A DNA stretch of 61,510 nt from assembly GCA_016709495.1 (NCBI GenBank), contig JADJMS010000027.1:1-61510 (forward strand). The letters are read 5' to 3'. Positions within the stretch are counted from its first letter, which is position 1; each line of letters begins with the position of its first letter. Source of the DNA: Candidatus Dechloromonas phosphorivorans (GTDB lineage: Bacteria; Pseudomonadota; Gammaproteobacteria; Burkholderiales; Rhodocyclaceae). The translations under genes and the position numbers were made by a program. This document shows, in pieces, positions 1 through 11,520 of this stretch. A model generated the notes under the pieces. That model did not search any database, had not been told where the DNA came from, and saw nothing but the letters and a program-made list of their open reading frames with translations.

Positions 1-36
1 CGCGTACTTGGTTGGCGCAAGAGAGTGAATCAAGCC

Positions 37-805
37 TTATTTTTGCGCAGTGAGCAAAAGTGTCAGTTGAGCCGCCGGCATCGGGCGTGCAAAATAATAT
101 CCCTGCGCGGTACCGCAGCCCATGCTGTTGAGAAGGTTTGCTTGTTCGACAGTCTCGACACCTTCGGCCACAACCTCAACCCAGTTTTCGGGCGGGTGTG
201 ATGATGGTTTCGACGATGGCCACATCTTGCGGGTCGGTGATGATGTCCCGAACGAAACTGCGGTCTATCTTGATCTGATCGATAGGGAAGCGTTTTAGGT
301 AGCTGAGTGAGGAGTAGCCGGTACCGAAATCATCCAGTGCCAGGCGAAATCCCGCAATACGCAGGTTTTCCAGTCGCTGTGGTGCTTTCAATCTGTTGCA
401 TCAAGGAGGTTTCGGTGAAAGCTCAGGCATATGGAGTCCAGCGGCAAGGCATGTGCCTCGGCGCACCGGATCAATTGTTCGATCAAGCCCTCTTCATTAA
501 AGCTGAGGGCGGAGAGATTGACGGCAATCGGCAGTCGTTCCGGGCATCACGCCTTGTTCCCGCCAACTGCGCATCTGCTGGCAGGCAAGTGAGAAAAATA
601 TGATGTCCCATGTGGACGATGGTCACATTCTTCTGCCAGCAGATGAAGTCTCCCGGGTAGAGTAGGCCTTTTTCAGGTGTTGCCAGCGGACGAGCGCCTC
701 GGCGCCAATAATGCGACCGGAAGCCATGTCTACCGGGTTGAAAATGAAGCAGTAGTTGATTGCCAGCCATTGCCTGACGCAATTCACCTTCGCGATGGAT
801 TGGGT
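37..805 (-). pseudogene. Decayed EAL-domain (c-di-GMP phosphodiesterase) fragment
   Basis: Only the EAL half of a GGDEF-EAL type protein remains, spread over at least three frames. Read from high to low coordinates, the pieces are the EAL start (IIGAEALVRWQH, about 665-730), the LALDDFGTGYSSLSYLKRFP block (about 280-340) and the C-terminal VVAEGVETVEQANLL block (about 130-180). Intact proteins of this family hydrolyse c-di-GMP in the cytoplasm. Frameshifts near 190, 390 and 660 and the missing GGDEF portion make this copy non-functional. The upstream end abuts the IS element at 810, so the N-terminus was probably lost through that element. Confidence 0.85.
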
Positions 806-809
806 AGGC

Positions 810-2042
810 TGAAAAGTGGACGCCATCTGTAAGATGATTTTTACAGGAGGCATCGAATGGAACGGATACCGAGCGGTATATACAAAGGAATTCAGGGCGG
901 AAGCGGCGCTGGTGTTACGTGACGGGCTGAGCGCATCGGCAGCAACAAAGCGGCTGTCAATTTCGAGAAGACACTTGGATAACTGGTTGGCGCTTGCCAA
1001 GGCGGGAAGCTACTGGCGGCAATTGGCTCAAATCGTTCGCCAGTGACGGAACAGGAGGCCCGAGCTTTCTCGGCTACGTAAGGAGTTGGCCGAAACGAAG
1101 ATGGGCGTGACCTGTTGAAAAAGCGGCCGCGTACTTTGCGAGAGTCACTGCGGTACGCGGTCATGAAACAGAATCGACTCCATTACCCCATCAGCCTGAT
1201 GGCCAATGCGTTTGATGTCTCCGGTCAGCGGCTATCCACGCCTGGGATGAACGCCCAACATCGAAGCGGGCGCAGGCAGATGCCCGACTCTGCGTTGCCA
1301 TACGTGCAGCACATCAACGAACCCGGCAGACCTACGGTGCCGAACGACTACAGCCCGAACTCCAAGGCGGATGGCTTTCCAGCAAGTGTTGGTCGCATCA
1401 AACGACTCCGTCGAAATGAACCTTCGCTGCAAGCAGAAGCGGAGATTCAAGGCAACGACCAACTCGAATCACAAGCTACCGGTGGCCGACAATCTGCTTA
1501 GCAAACCTTCACGGCTCAACGCCCAAACGAAGCCTGGGTCACTGATATCACCTATATTCCGACCAGTGAAGGCTGGCTCTATCTGGCTGGGATCAGGATA
1601 TCTTCACCTGCGAAATCGTCGGTACGCACTGGGTGAACGGATGACAAAGGAACTGGTCGGCAAGGCGCTATTCCTGGCGGTCACCACCAAACGTCCACCT
1701 TCTGGACTGATTCACCATTCAGATCGTGGCAGTCAGTATTGCAGTCACGACTATCAGCGACTCGTCAGCCAGTTTGGCATGAAGGCATCCATGTCTCGCC
1801 GAGGGAAACTGTTACGACAATGCACCCATGGAAAGTTTCTGGGGGAACGCTGAAAAACGAACTCGTGCATCACCGGCGATACGAAACACAAGCTGAAGCT
1901 ATTCGAGAGATCAGTGAATACATTGACATCTTCCACAACCGCTATAGGCGGCATTCTCGATTGGGCTATCTCTCGCCGGGTTTTACCCAGCAGTTCTATG
2001 CAAAACGGCTGGCAGCATAGCGTTGATGGCGTCTACGATTGA
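810..2042 (+). mobile_element. Degraded IS3-family insertion sequence
   Basis: OrfA remains at 816-1046 (helix-turn-helix, YTKEFRAEA near its start). OrfB is scattered over several frames from about 1115 to 2020. The DDE core is recognisable: WVTDITYIP around 1535-1560, HHSDRGSQYCS around 1710-1745, and FWGTLKNELVHHRRY around 1840-1880, followed by the typical C-terminal HSRLGYLSP. The proposed ends are imperfect 18-bp inverted repeats at 810-827 and 2025-2042 that share GACGCCATC and differ at five positions. No clear target duplication is seen. Many frameshifts mean the transposase is dead. The element separates a truncated histidine kinase from an EAL fragment. Confidence 0.85.
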
Positions 2043-2046
2043 CGAC

Positions 2047-3408
2047 CTACCTCAGTTGCTCCTTGGCTGCCGCCGGAATCCCTGGTCCGCTATCACAAAC
2101 CACGATGGCATATTCGTTGGCCCCCAGTGTCAATTCTGCCGGAGCCTCCTCGCTGCGCTGCGTGACATAGACGGTTACTTCACCTTCGGCTGTGAATTTG
2201 ACGGCGTTGTTGACCAGATTGCCGACCATCTGCCGGATGCGATGGGGGTCGCCAAGCAGGATTTCCGGCATACCGGCGCTGACGTGGCCCGCAATTTCGA
2301 CATTCTTGGCCTGAGCGCGCCCGGCCTGGCCGAGAATAACCTCTTCCAGAAGCGGACCGATATGAATGGGAGATTCTTCCAGTACCAGTTTGCCTGCCTC
2401 TATCTTGGAGAAATCGAGTATTTCGTTAATCAGATGGAGCAAAGAATTGGCTGACAGGCGAACAGTATCGGCAAAATGCCGTTGTTCGCGATTCAATGGC
2501 GTTTCGAGCAGCAGATCGGTCATGCCGATGACGCCATTCATCGGCGTTCGGATTTCATGGCTCATGTTGGCCAGAAACTGCGATTTGGCGCGATTGGCTG
2601 CTTCGGCCTGCTCCTTGGCGATGCGTAATTCGCCGGTGCGGACGTCTACCTGCTGTTCAAGTACGTCGCGGCTCAACTGCAACTCCCGGTCGCGCGCCGC
2701 AATTTCCTCAAGCATGCGGTTAAATCCGTTGATCAGCGTGCTTGTTTCAGCGGCTTGGGGTTTGGCTTCGACACGCAGGTCGTAGCGACCATCTTCGGCG
2801 ATCTGCCGAGTCGCATTGGCCAGTTCGAGCAGCGGCTCGCTGATCCGTCGCTGCAGACGGTTGGCCAGGCGCAGGGCAAAGGCAAAAACAATGGCGGTGG
2901 TCAGCAGGCCGAGCAGCGCATCTTCAAGGATATGTCGCCACATGTCGCGCAAATCCACCGTCATGTTCAGGCTGCCGAGGGTTTCTCCTTCATGCACAAT
3001 CGGTTGATTGAGGCGCATTTCCCGGCTGACGGTCAGGATCGACAGTCGGTTACCCGGTACTTCGGCTAATGACAGGGACTTGATATCGGCATCGGCTGGA
3101 TAAGTCGCCAGTACGCTGCCGTCCTGCAGAGTAATCCAGGCCGCTCTTATCTCATTGCGGTTACCGAGGGCGGCAAGGACAACATTTGCTGCCGCGTTAT
3201 CGTTGAAGCGGATGGCCGCCGCGCTGTTGCTGACGATGATTTCGGCAATGCTGTCGAGTTGGCGCATCATTGAGCCTTGCTCGCGGACAACGCTGCTCAG
3301 CGCAAAGTAGAGCATGGTCAAGAGCAGACCAAAGCCAGTTGTAATGGCGACAATGGCCCGCAACTGATTTTTTAGTGGTCGACTGGCGAAATCCGGTTGG
3401 GCGCTCAT
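2047..3408 (-). pseudogene. Truncated CHASE8-HAMP-histidine kinase (BarA-like)
   Basis: Membrane sensor kinase with an N-terminal transmembrane helix (about residues 15-37), a CHASE8-like periplasmic domain, a second helix near residue 160, HAMP, coiled coil, HisKA (FLANMSHEIRTPMNGVIGM, phospho-acceptor His) and the start of HATPase_c including the N box and GPGIP. The protein stops right after GPGIPAAAKEQLR at the IS boundary. The G2 box and any receiver domains are therefore missing and ATP binding should fail. It overlaps the YfiR gene by 4 bp (ATGA), so it belongs to a TonB receptor-YfiR-kinase operon. Such modules usually relay a periplasmic signal to phosphorelay or c-di-GMP output. Confidence 0.85.
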
Positions 3409-3968
3409 CGTGCCTTGCTCTCGATAACATTGCGCGCCAGACGCAGCAATTGTGAGCTTGATTTGAGCTGGGAATGCTGGACAACGGCCAGATTGACCTC
3501 AAACTGAAGACGGCTGTCGAGATAAAGCAGCCCGATCATGCCGCCAATGTCGATAAAGCTGTCGCTATCGCTGATGGTCAGGACCGGCAAAGTCTGGACA
3601 GCACGCAAGATGCTGACATGGCGACGCGCGTCGGCGTCTGCGAAAAACAAGGCATGGCAGTTGCGCGCCTCGTCGGCCGTATTGACGGTGCGTACCTGAA
3701 TCGTACGACCCTTGACCGTTTTTCCGGCAAGGCCGCCCAGCGCTACGCCTGTCGGGTCATTGCCGAGGACGCATAGCATGAGCGGTGTATCGGGTGCAGC
3801 GAAGGCGCGTTCCGGCCATTCGGTGTAGCGAATGAAATTGAGGACAAAAGCTGCCCGCAATTGCTGATCGCTAAGTGGTGCCTGCTGTCCGTAGGCCAAG
3901 GGCAGCCCGAGCAGTGCAGCACTACCCGCGGCAAGTACGCTGCGAAGGAGCCGACGACGGCTGTGCAC
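3405..3968 (-). CDS. YfiR family periplasmic protein (DUF4154)
   Basis: 187-residue protein with an N-terminal export signal (two basic stretches, then a hydrophobic core ending near YGQQA) and the full YfiR/DUF4154 domain, for example LRAAFVLNFIRYTEWP and the FVNLAVV-like C-terminal block (FEVNLAVVQHSQLKSSSQLLRLA). YfiR of Pseudomonas is a periplasmic repressor of a membrane diguanylate cyclase. In betaproteobacteria the family often sits between a TonB receptor and a membrane kinase or cyclase, as here. By inference it controls the adjacent kinase, which is now truncated, so it may be orphaned. Confidence 0.85.
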   Translation of the reverse strand: MHSRRRLLRSVLAAGSAALLGLPLAYGQQAPLSDQQLRAAFVLNFIRYTEWPERAFAAPDTPLMLCVLGNDPTGVALGGLAGKTVKGRTIQVRTVNTADEARNCHALFFADADARRHVSILRAVQTLPVLTISDSDSFIDIGGMIGLLYLDSRLQFEVNLAVVQHSQLKSSSQLLRLARNVIESKAR

Positions 3969-3973
3969 GATGC

Positions 3974-5999
3974 TTAGAAACGATACTCGAGACGTATATA
4001 GGCGCTACGGCCGATTTCAACCGGCACAGATGGCAGTTGGTCGGAGTTGTATTCCAGGGCGTGCCGATGCAGCAAATTCTGGCCAACCAGCGATATTTCG
4101 GTAGAGCGACTGGCTCGCCAGGCGTAACGAGCATCCAGGTTGATGCGTTCGGGAATGTTGAACGCTTCATTGCGGCTCTTGTATTTCAGCCAGAAGTCGA
4201 GGCGTTGCGTCTGCCCGAAGTTGTGCTGCGAACGCAAGGAAAGCAGATGGCGAGGGATTTTTTGCATCGCGCTCGGCACTGGCCTCCGAAATGGGATCGC
4301 CAAAGGCGCTGGCAGTACCATGCTGCCAGGTGTAGCTGGGCTGCAGACGCCAGGATGGGCTGAGCTGCGCGAACATGGCCATTTCAAGGCCATAGATGCG
4401 TATACGCTGTCCGTTGAGATTGACCACGTACTGCTCAATATAGCTGGGCAGATGGCTGAGGTCAGTTGATCCTTGGACCACCGACATAGCGTCACGGTAA
4501 CGGAGGATGAAGGCCGTGGTATCGAGCGAGAGATTCTGACCAAAACGATGGCGATAGCCGAGTTCGGCCGCGTCCATCTTTTCCGATTCAGGCTTTGTAC
4601 CAGGGTTTTGGCCAAAGGTCACCAGTGTCGGGAAGGGCAAATAGGGCGAACTGGGCGGGATGACCTGCATTGCCATTGAGGCGCTCTCCTCGGCTCGGGA
4701 AGGTGTACGGGTGGCGTGTGACAAAGCCCCCCAGATTGTCTGCTGGGGATTCGGCGTCCAGAGAAAACGGGCGGTCGGCTGCAGGGCGCTGCCGGTCAAG
4801 TTGTTGTACTCGAGGCGAGCGCCCAATGTGACCTGCAATAGTTTGGGAATGACCGTGATTTCGTCATTGATGAAAATACTGGAGAGCTGGAAGTCCTCAT
4901 GGCGGCTGTTAAAGCTGACATATTTCGAGGCATTGGAAATGGTGTCGCGAGAATTCCGGTAATTGGCGCCAACGAGGATTTCGTGGCTGCCGATCGGTGC
5001 CAGACGATACTGAATATCCAGATCGGCAGTGGTTCGCTCCTCGCGCAATATGTAATCAGCCTCGAGAAGGCGCTGGGTGAGATAGGCCTGGATGGTGACT
5101 TCCGAGCCATCGTCGCGCAAGGATTCGAAACGACCCTGCAGATGGCTGCCACTCAAGGTCATCGTCGACTCGACTGGATTGATGTAACCGGGCACCAGCG
5201 GGTCGGCAAAGTTGTAGATATCATTGTTGCGATTGCGAAAGGTTTCGCCATTCACAAATACCCGGGTGCCTGAAGACGGCAGCCAGTCAGCACGAAAGCC
5301 GAGTAGTCCCGAGTCGCTCTTATCTACGGCGCGATTTCCGTCGGCATCGTAGCCGCCCCGGCGCTCGGTGCCTTTGGTATAGATGCGCATGTGGCCGCTA
5401 TCACCGAGTGCCATGCCATAGCGGGCGGTAATGCTGGCTTTGTCTTCCGTGCCGGTACGTACGGCAACCAGACCACCCTGAGTATCGCGAGCCTTGCGGG
5501 TAATGATGTTGATCGTGCCATTGACCGCATTCGAACCCCACATGGCCGCATTGGGGCCGCGGATGATTTCGATGCGTTCAATATCCTCCAGGACGGTGTC
5601 TTCGCCTTCCCAGAACACGCCGGAGAAGAGGGGAGAATAGATGCTTCGACCGTCTTTAAGTACCTGTAGCTTGTTGGCGAAGCGGCCATTGAAACCACGG
5701 GCCGAAACCGCCCAACGATTGTTCCCGATGCGCGCTACTTCTATGCCGGGTGCCATGGCCAGCACGTCGGGCAGATCGCGGGCGCCGGAGCGGGCAATGT
5801 CTTCCTGCGTAATGACAAATACGGCAGCGGCGACATGCTGCTGATTTTGTGTTTTGCGCGAGGCGCTGACGACATCGGTATCGAGCAGTTCCTCCAGGCT
5901 CATGTCGGGAACCGGCTCTATGTTTTGGGAAAGAGCAGGGAGGCTGACAGAAAGGGCGGCCAGAATGGCGGCCAGTCGATTGTGCTTGCAAGTGCGCAT
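3974..5999 (-). CDS. TonB-dependent receptor, frameshifted near the C-terminus
   Basis: Outer-membrane gated barrel. The ATG at 5999 is chosen because it begins a good signal peptide (MRTCKHNRLAAILAALSVSLPALSQ) preceded by a GGGAA-type ribosome site; an in-frame ATG at 6050 is less likely. It has a plug domain with RGPNAAMWGSNAVNGTINIIT and typical beta-barrel strands, and ends in the canonical aromatic residue (LEYRF). The frame breaks at an A6/T6 run at 4258-4263; removing one base there joins it to a reading frame ending at 3974. Either this is a sequencing error or the receptor is inactive. It is first in a probable operon with the YfiR protein and the truncated kinase. Substrate unknown. 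Confidence 0.85.
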
Positions 6000-6129
6000 G
6001 TTGTTGTTCCCGGGAAGTGCCAAATCAGCTGGGATATGGCCACTATTCAAATGCCGGGCTTTATTTTTTCATAAGTTTTGTTTTGTAAAGATTTATGTTG
6101 TGTGGTTCGCAGAGTCAAAATCAGCAATG

Positions 6130-6141
6130 GTTACGGTCAAC
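6130..6141 (-). repeat. Exact copy of the 12-mer GTTGACCGTAAC (intergenic)
   Basis: Lies in the gap between the TonB receptor start and the 3' end of the CBS-GGDEF-EAL gene. It partly overlaps a short tandem duplication (ACGGTCA twice, 6134-6147). It is one of seven exact copies in the window. Confidence 0.8.
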
Positions 6142-6160
6142 GGTCAAAACAGCCTGTTTT

Positions 6161-9100
6161 TTAATGGCGCTGCATTTGTGTTGAAAGCAGTACTTCGGCT
6201 TGAATCATCTGAATGTGTTCGGTCAGGGCTTCGCTTGTCTTGTGCAGTTCTCTGAGGCGCGTGGCGAGCAGGATGTGATCGCCGGCCTTTTTCAACTCAA
6301 TCAGCTCCTTGCCTAATTCATGGATTCGGGTGTGCGTGCTCTCGATGTTGATGTAGCTTTCAAGTCCGGCATAGCGCTGGCTGCTCGGGCCATAGTACCA
6401 GCGACCGAAGCGGCAATTGTGCTGGTTTTGCACTGGCGCACCAAGTTTGTCTGTGCTGTCGGCGAGGTAGGCTTCGAGGCTGCGCACCCAGCGCGCGTGG
6501 TCGATTTCGGCGACCAGCATGGGCAGGTCTTCACGCGCCCATTTGAAGGCGGCGATTGACCCCCATAGTTTGTCGGGGACAAAGTTTCTGGTCCAGGCAG
6601 GAATATCTGCACCCGGCATCGGGTGGGCGATGCCGTAGCCTTGGGCGAGATCGCAGCCGAGTTGCAAGAGCACCATGCCGTGTTCGGCGGTTTCAACGCC
6701 CTCGGCAATCACTTTGCGGCCAAAAGCCTTGGTCAGGCCGATGACTCCTTCGACGATGGCCAGGTCATCCGGGTCATCGAGCATGTCGCGGACAAAGGAT
6801 TGGTCAATTTTCAAGGTGTCGGCTGGCAGGCGGCGGAAATAGGTGAGTGAGGAGTAACCGGTGCCGAAGTCATCAAGAGCGAAGCTGACGCCGAGTCGGC
6901 GGCAGGCGACAAAAATGTCGGCGGCCATTGCCATGTCACTAAGTGCAGCGGTTTCGAGAATTTCCAGTTCGAGGCAATGGGGCGCGATAAGGGGATGGGC
7001 TACGAGCAATTTGCCGAGGTTTTCGACGAAGCTCGGCGATTGCAAGTGGGTGCCGGAAATATTGACGCTGACCACCATCTTCAGCCCTTGTTCTTGCCAT
7101 TTCTCAAGCTGGGTGAGCGCTTCCTCAAGGACCCATTCACCAACCAGAATGTCCATTTCGCTGCCATCGATGGCCGGCAGAAATTGATTCGGTGCGAGTA
7201 ATCCCTGTTCCGGGTGTTGCCAGCGGATCAGCGCTTCGGCACCAAATACGCGGCCTTCGCGCATATTTACCTTGGGTTGGTAATGGAGGACAAATTCGCG
7301 TTCGGCCAGCCCCTGGCGAATGCGGCTGATTTCGTCACGGCGGGCGCGGGCGCGGCGGTCGCTTTCCGGGTCGAAGAGGTGGAAACGGTTGCGTCCGGCT
7401 TGCTTGGCGGTGTACATCGCTTGATCGGCATGCCGTAACAGCGTATCAGCGTCCGAGCCATCGGTTGGGTAGAGTGTGATACCGATGCTGGCCGATATGT
7501 TGATGCTCTCACCGCCAATGGCGAATGCCGTGGCGAGTGCGGCAAGAACCCGGCTGACGGCATGGTCGCATTCATGAACATCATCAATGCCGGCGAAGAG
7601 CAGAACGAACTCGTCACCGCCCAGGCGTGAAACGGTGTCGCCGGCACGCACGCATTGGCGCAGGCGCTGGGCAACTTCGATCAGCATGTGGTCGCCAGCG
7701 GAGTGGCCGTATACGTCATTGACCGGTTTGAACCCGTCAAGATCGAGATAGCAAACCGCCAGCATTTTCTGGTCGCGCTCGGTTTGTGCCATCGCCAACT
7801 GCAAGCGGTCGGCGAGCAGAATGCGGTTGGGCAGTTGGGTTAGCGCATCGAAATGCGCCAGATGTTCGAGGCGCTGCTGATGTTGCTTGATCTGGGTGAT
7901 GTCCGAGAAAATGGCGACGAAGTGGGTGATCTCGTCGTTCGGGTTGCGGACGCTGGAAATGGTCAGCAATTCGACAAAAATTTCACCGGATTTCTTGCGG
8001 TTCCACACTTCGCCACGCCAATAACCGACACTGCCTATGGTTGCCCACATGGCTTTGTAGAAGTCGCTGTCGTGATGGCCGGACTTGAGCAGGTCTGCGG
8101 TATGTCCAACGGCTTCTTCGCGCGAGTAACCGGTTAGCTCGCTGAAGGTGGTGTTGATTTCGATGATGATCCCCTGGGCATCGGTGATCATGATGCCTTC
8201 GTGGGCATTGTCGAAAACGCTGGTTGCCAGGCGCTGCCTTTCTTCGGCTAGCAGGCGCTGACTGATGTCCTGCGAGACGCCAAAAATGGCTGGTTCGCCA
8301 TTCCAGTAACCCATGACAGCACGGGTTTCGACCATCAACTGCTGGCCATCGGCGCGCAAGATCGGCAAGGGGGAGGTGTTGCGTTTGCCGGCAATCAATT
8401 CGCTCACCACCTGCCGGGCAAAAATATGCGACTCCGGCGGGTGGACCGTAACAATTGATTTGCCGATCAGGGTGTTCGGCGCATAGCCGAGTAGTTCGCT
8501 AACCGCTGAATTGTGGTGAAGGATGTTGCCTTGCAGATCGAGCACAAAAGGAAGTCGCGCAGGGTGTTGAACAATCCGCTGAGGTTTTGCTGCAGCCGGT
8601 TGGCTTCTTCCTGGGCATCAAGGCGGCGCAAGGCCTGGGCAAAATGACTGCTCAGCGTTTGCAGCGCAACAAAGCTGCCGCGCGAAATTTTACTGGTTTG
8701 CTTGCCGGACAGATTGATGCAGGCAATGGCTTGGCCGTCGACCACAATCGGCAAGATCAGCAGACAGCGGATCTGTTCTGTTGTTATGTGTTCTTGGCTG
8801 ACAAGGCTGAAGTCGGTGCACTGGTCGATTTCGTCGCAGCAACTGCAAATCACCTTGCCGTTGCGGATAATTTGGCTTTTGTTGGAATCTGGGGGGTAGA
8901 TTTGTACTTGTTCAACAAACGTGGGCGATAGGCCCTGGTGGCGAATAAGCTGATAACCATGGTCTGCCGTTTCCCAATAAATGCCGCCGCTATCGAATTC
9001 TGGAAAACGCAGGGCAATGGCGAGCATGACTGACAACAACTCGTCGCGTTGCGCCCCGGAGGCCAGTGCTTTGGCCAGATCGTTCTCAATTTCGAGGCGT

Positions 9101-11146
9101 TGGGCAGCCGCTTTCGTCTCGCTGATATCGACGGCAGAGATAATGACAACCTGTTGTCCAAAATAGACGCCAACATGCAGCTTGACGCTGGTCGGGAAAA
9201 TGCGACCCGTGGCGTCGCGCGCCCAAAACTCAAAGGAGTCAGGCGTACCGTTGATGGTTTTGGCAATGTTGACAGTGATTTGCTCAAAGTTATTTAGCCC
9301 TGCTGCGCCCAGCCTGCTGTAGTGTTTCCCGATCAGCTGTTGACGGGTAAAACCACTTAACTTTTCGGCACCTGGATTAACGTCCATGCACTTGCCGTCG
9401 GCGTCGATGATGAACAGGGCTTCACTGATGCTGTCGAAAATGCCGTGAAATGTGGTCAGACTGTCTTCCAGCCGATCAGCATTTTGGCGATGGGAAATGA
9501 TCATCGCGGTCAATTGGCTGGCGAGCGCCAACTGGTTTTGCTGCTCGTGGCTGGCGGTATATTCTTCGGCGTGATAGGCGGCAAAGGTGCCGAGGAGTTC
9601 GCCGGCTGTCCCGAAAATCGGCTCTGCCCAACCGGCAAAAAGGCCATTTTCTTCGGCAATTTGGCGGAAGGCCTGCCCCTTGGGGTCGGTGAAAATATTT
9701 TGAATTTCGACTCGCGCCTTGCGGAAGGCGGCCGTGCCGGATGCGCCAACGCCTTCGGCTATGGCCATGCCATCAAGTGCCTTCTGGCCGTTTTCCGAAA
9801 GGTTGGGTGCGGCGCCAAGGCGCAGATGAGTGCCGTCTTCTGAAACCAACAGAGATTGAACAACGCAGGCCGGGTAATTCGGCTTCAGCGGAAAGTGCAA
9901 TCAGCTCAAGCAGATTTTCCAGGCGCTCACCACGCAGGAGACCGGCGAGGGCGGCATTGCGGATGAGCGTGGCTTCTTCAGCGCGCTTGCCGTGCGAGAT
10001 GTCGCGTGCAAAACCAACGGTGCCCATGACCCGGCCTGCGGTGTCGCAAACTGGCGCTTTGTAGGTTTCGTGCCAGACGCGCATACCATTCTGGATGATT
10101 TGCTCAACGACACTTTTCTTCTCACCGCTGGCCATGACCGCGCTGTCGTCAGCCCGGTAGAGATTGGCGAGATCGGGCGGGAAATAGTCGAGGTCAGTGT
10201 TGCCGATCAGCGCTTCGCTATTCGGCGCATTGACGGCCTCGGCCATTTTTTGATTGACCGCGAGAAAGCGCGACTCAGTGTCCTTGAGCCAGACCATGAA
10301 CGGAAAGTTGTCGAGCAGGGCGCGCTGGTAGCGCTCGTTGTGCGACAAGGTGTTCTGGCTGGAAATGCTTTCGGCGAGCGCATCGTCGAGCAGGTCCAGT
10401 TCCAGCGGGCGCATCAGGCTGTGTTCGGTGAGCAGGCCAATCAACTGATGATTACGGTCAACCACTGCCAGGTGCCGAAATCCTGAATCGAGCATGCGCT
10501 GTGCGGCATCTGTCAGGGCACTGTCGCTGTCAATGGTGGCAATCGGCGCGGTCATCACTGCACCGAGCGTCGGATTGTCCTGGATGTTGAGGTAGAGGCG
10601 AACGACATCACTTTCGGTGACGATGCCGACCGGGGTTTTGCCGTCGACGACGACGACGCAGGTCAGGCGGACTGCTTCCATCGCAGTCAGCGCATCTTCG
10701 AGCGTGGCTGAGGCGGGCAGGCGGGGAAAGTTGCGCTCCATCAGCGTGTCTACATTGTTAAGCTGACGGAAGAATTCGAGGCCGAGGTGGTGACGAATAT
10801 CGGTTTCTGCGACAACCCCAAGCGGCATTCCCTGCGCATCGGCAACCACCAGATGGCGAATGCCGTGACGCGCCGCATCGCGGTAGGCCTCGCGGAAATC
10901 GCAATCGGCGCTGACCGTATGTACCGGGGCGGTCATGATTGTGGTGATTGGCTGCGCGTGGTCGCATCGCTTGCGCATGGCGTGCATCATGTCGCCTTCG
11001 GTCACAATGCCGACCACGCTGTTACGGTCAACGACAATAACTGACGAAATTTTTGCGCCAACCATCAACTGAGCGGCTTCGGCAATGGTGGCAGAAGGCG
11101 CAACGCGGTCCGTGCGATGGGACATAAGTTCGGCAACAGTGGGCAT
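6161..11146 (-). CDS. Multidomain CBS-PAS-GAF-GGDEF-EAL-CZB signalling protein, two frameshifts
   Basis: Three collinear open segments (11146-about 9850, 9850-about 8550, 8550-6161) give one protein of about 1,660 residues. Order: four CBS repeats (two pairs), PAS, GAF, PAS, GAF, PAS, PAS, GGDEF (RLGGDEFVLLF, intact), EAL (FGAEALIRWQH and DDFGTGYSSLTYF, intact) and a C-terminal CZB-type zinc-binding four-helix domain (DHARWVRSLEAYL and CRFGRWYYGP). Frame breaks lie at 9843-9860 inside the first GAF and at a short T run near 8548 before a PAS. CBS domains bind adenosyl ligands, GAF/PAS sense small molecules or redox, and CZB senses zinc or oxidants; output is c-di-GMP turnover in the cytoplasm. 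It is divergent from hoxK, sharing a 374-bp gap. Confidence 0.8.
11021..11032 (-). repeat. Exact copy of the 12-mer GTTGACCGTAAC (in CBS domain)
   Basis: Sits inside the first CBS repeat of the long signalling gene, where it is read as Val-Asp-Arg-Asn. A one-mismatch copy (10451-10462) lies in a later CBS repeat of the same gene and another at 8441-8452 in a PAS domain. Confidence 0.75.
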
Positions 11147-11265
11147 GCGCAGATGCTAAGGCGGTTGTGGTGAAAGGGCCTTGATTGTTGTCAAGGTAGC
11201 GTTACAACATTGTTTCGTGAGTCTACTGATCAGCAAATGGTCAGCATTATTTTGATTATAAGTGC

Positions 11266-11305
11266 TTGCCCGAGCGAGTGTTTGGGCAATTGCAGGTCTG
11301 TGCAA
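11266..11305. promoter_or_regulatory. Two adjacent inverted repeats upstream of hoxK (possible activator sites)
   Basis: TTGCCC-N12-GGGCAA (11266-11289) is directly followed by TTGCA-N6-TGCAA (11290-11305). A further AACAC-N14-GTGTT pair lies at 11373-11396. HoxA/HupR-type activators bind TTG/CAA dyads upstream of hydrogenase sigma-54 promoters, so these are reasonable enhancer candidates about 150-190 bp upstream of the -24 element. The assignment is inference only. Confidence 0.35.
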
Positions 11306-11458
11306 AGCGCTGATCAAGGAAGTTGGCACGAGTGGTTACTTTGTTTGCAATGGAGTGAAAGACTTCTTTTCGAACACAGCCATGGCCGCCAGTGTTTTCC
11401 TCGTTACAAACGTTATAAGTAACTGATTCATTAACAAAAAACACCGTGTGTATGTTTG

Positions 11459-11474
11459 TGGCACGGGCCTTGCA
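11459..11474 (+). promoter_or_regulatory. Sigma-54 (-24/-12) promoter of the hox operon
   Basis: TGGCAC-N5-TTGCA matches the RpoN consensus, with the invariant GG and GC ten bases apart. It lies 47 bp upstream of the hoxK start. The NtrC-family activator HoxA is encoded at 28329-29801 in the same gene series, consistent with H2-responsive control as in Cupriavidus. Confidence 0.8.
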
Positions 11475-11520
11475 AAAGACTCGTCCACTTAACGTCTGAC
11501 AAACATCGGGGGAATGAGTC

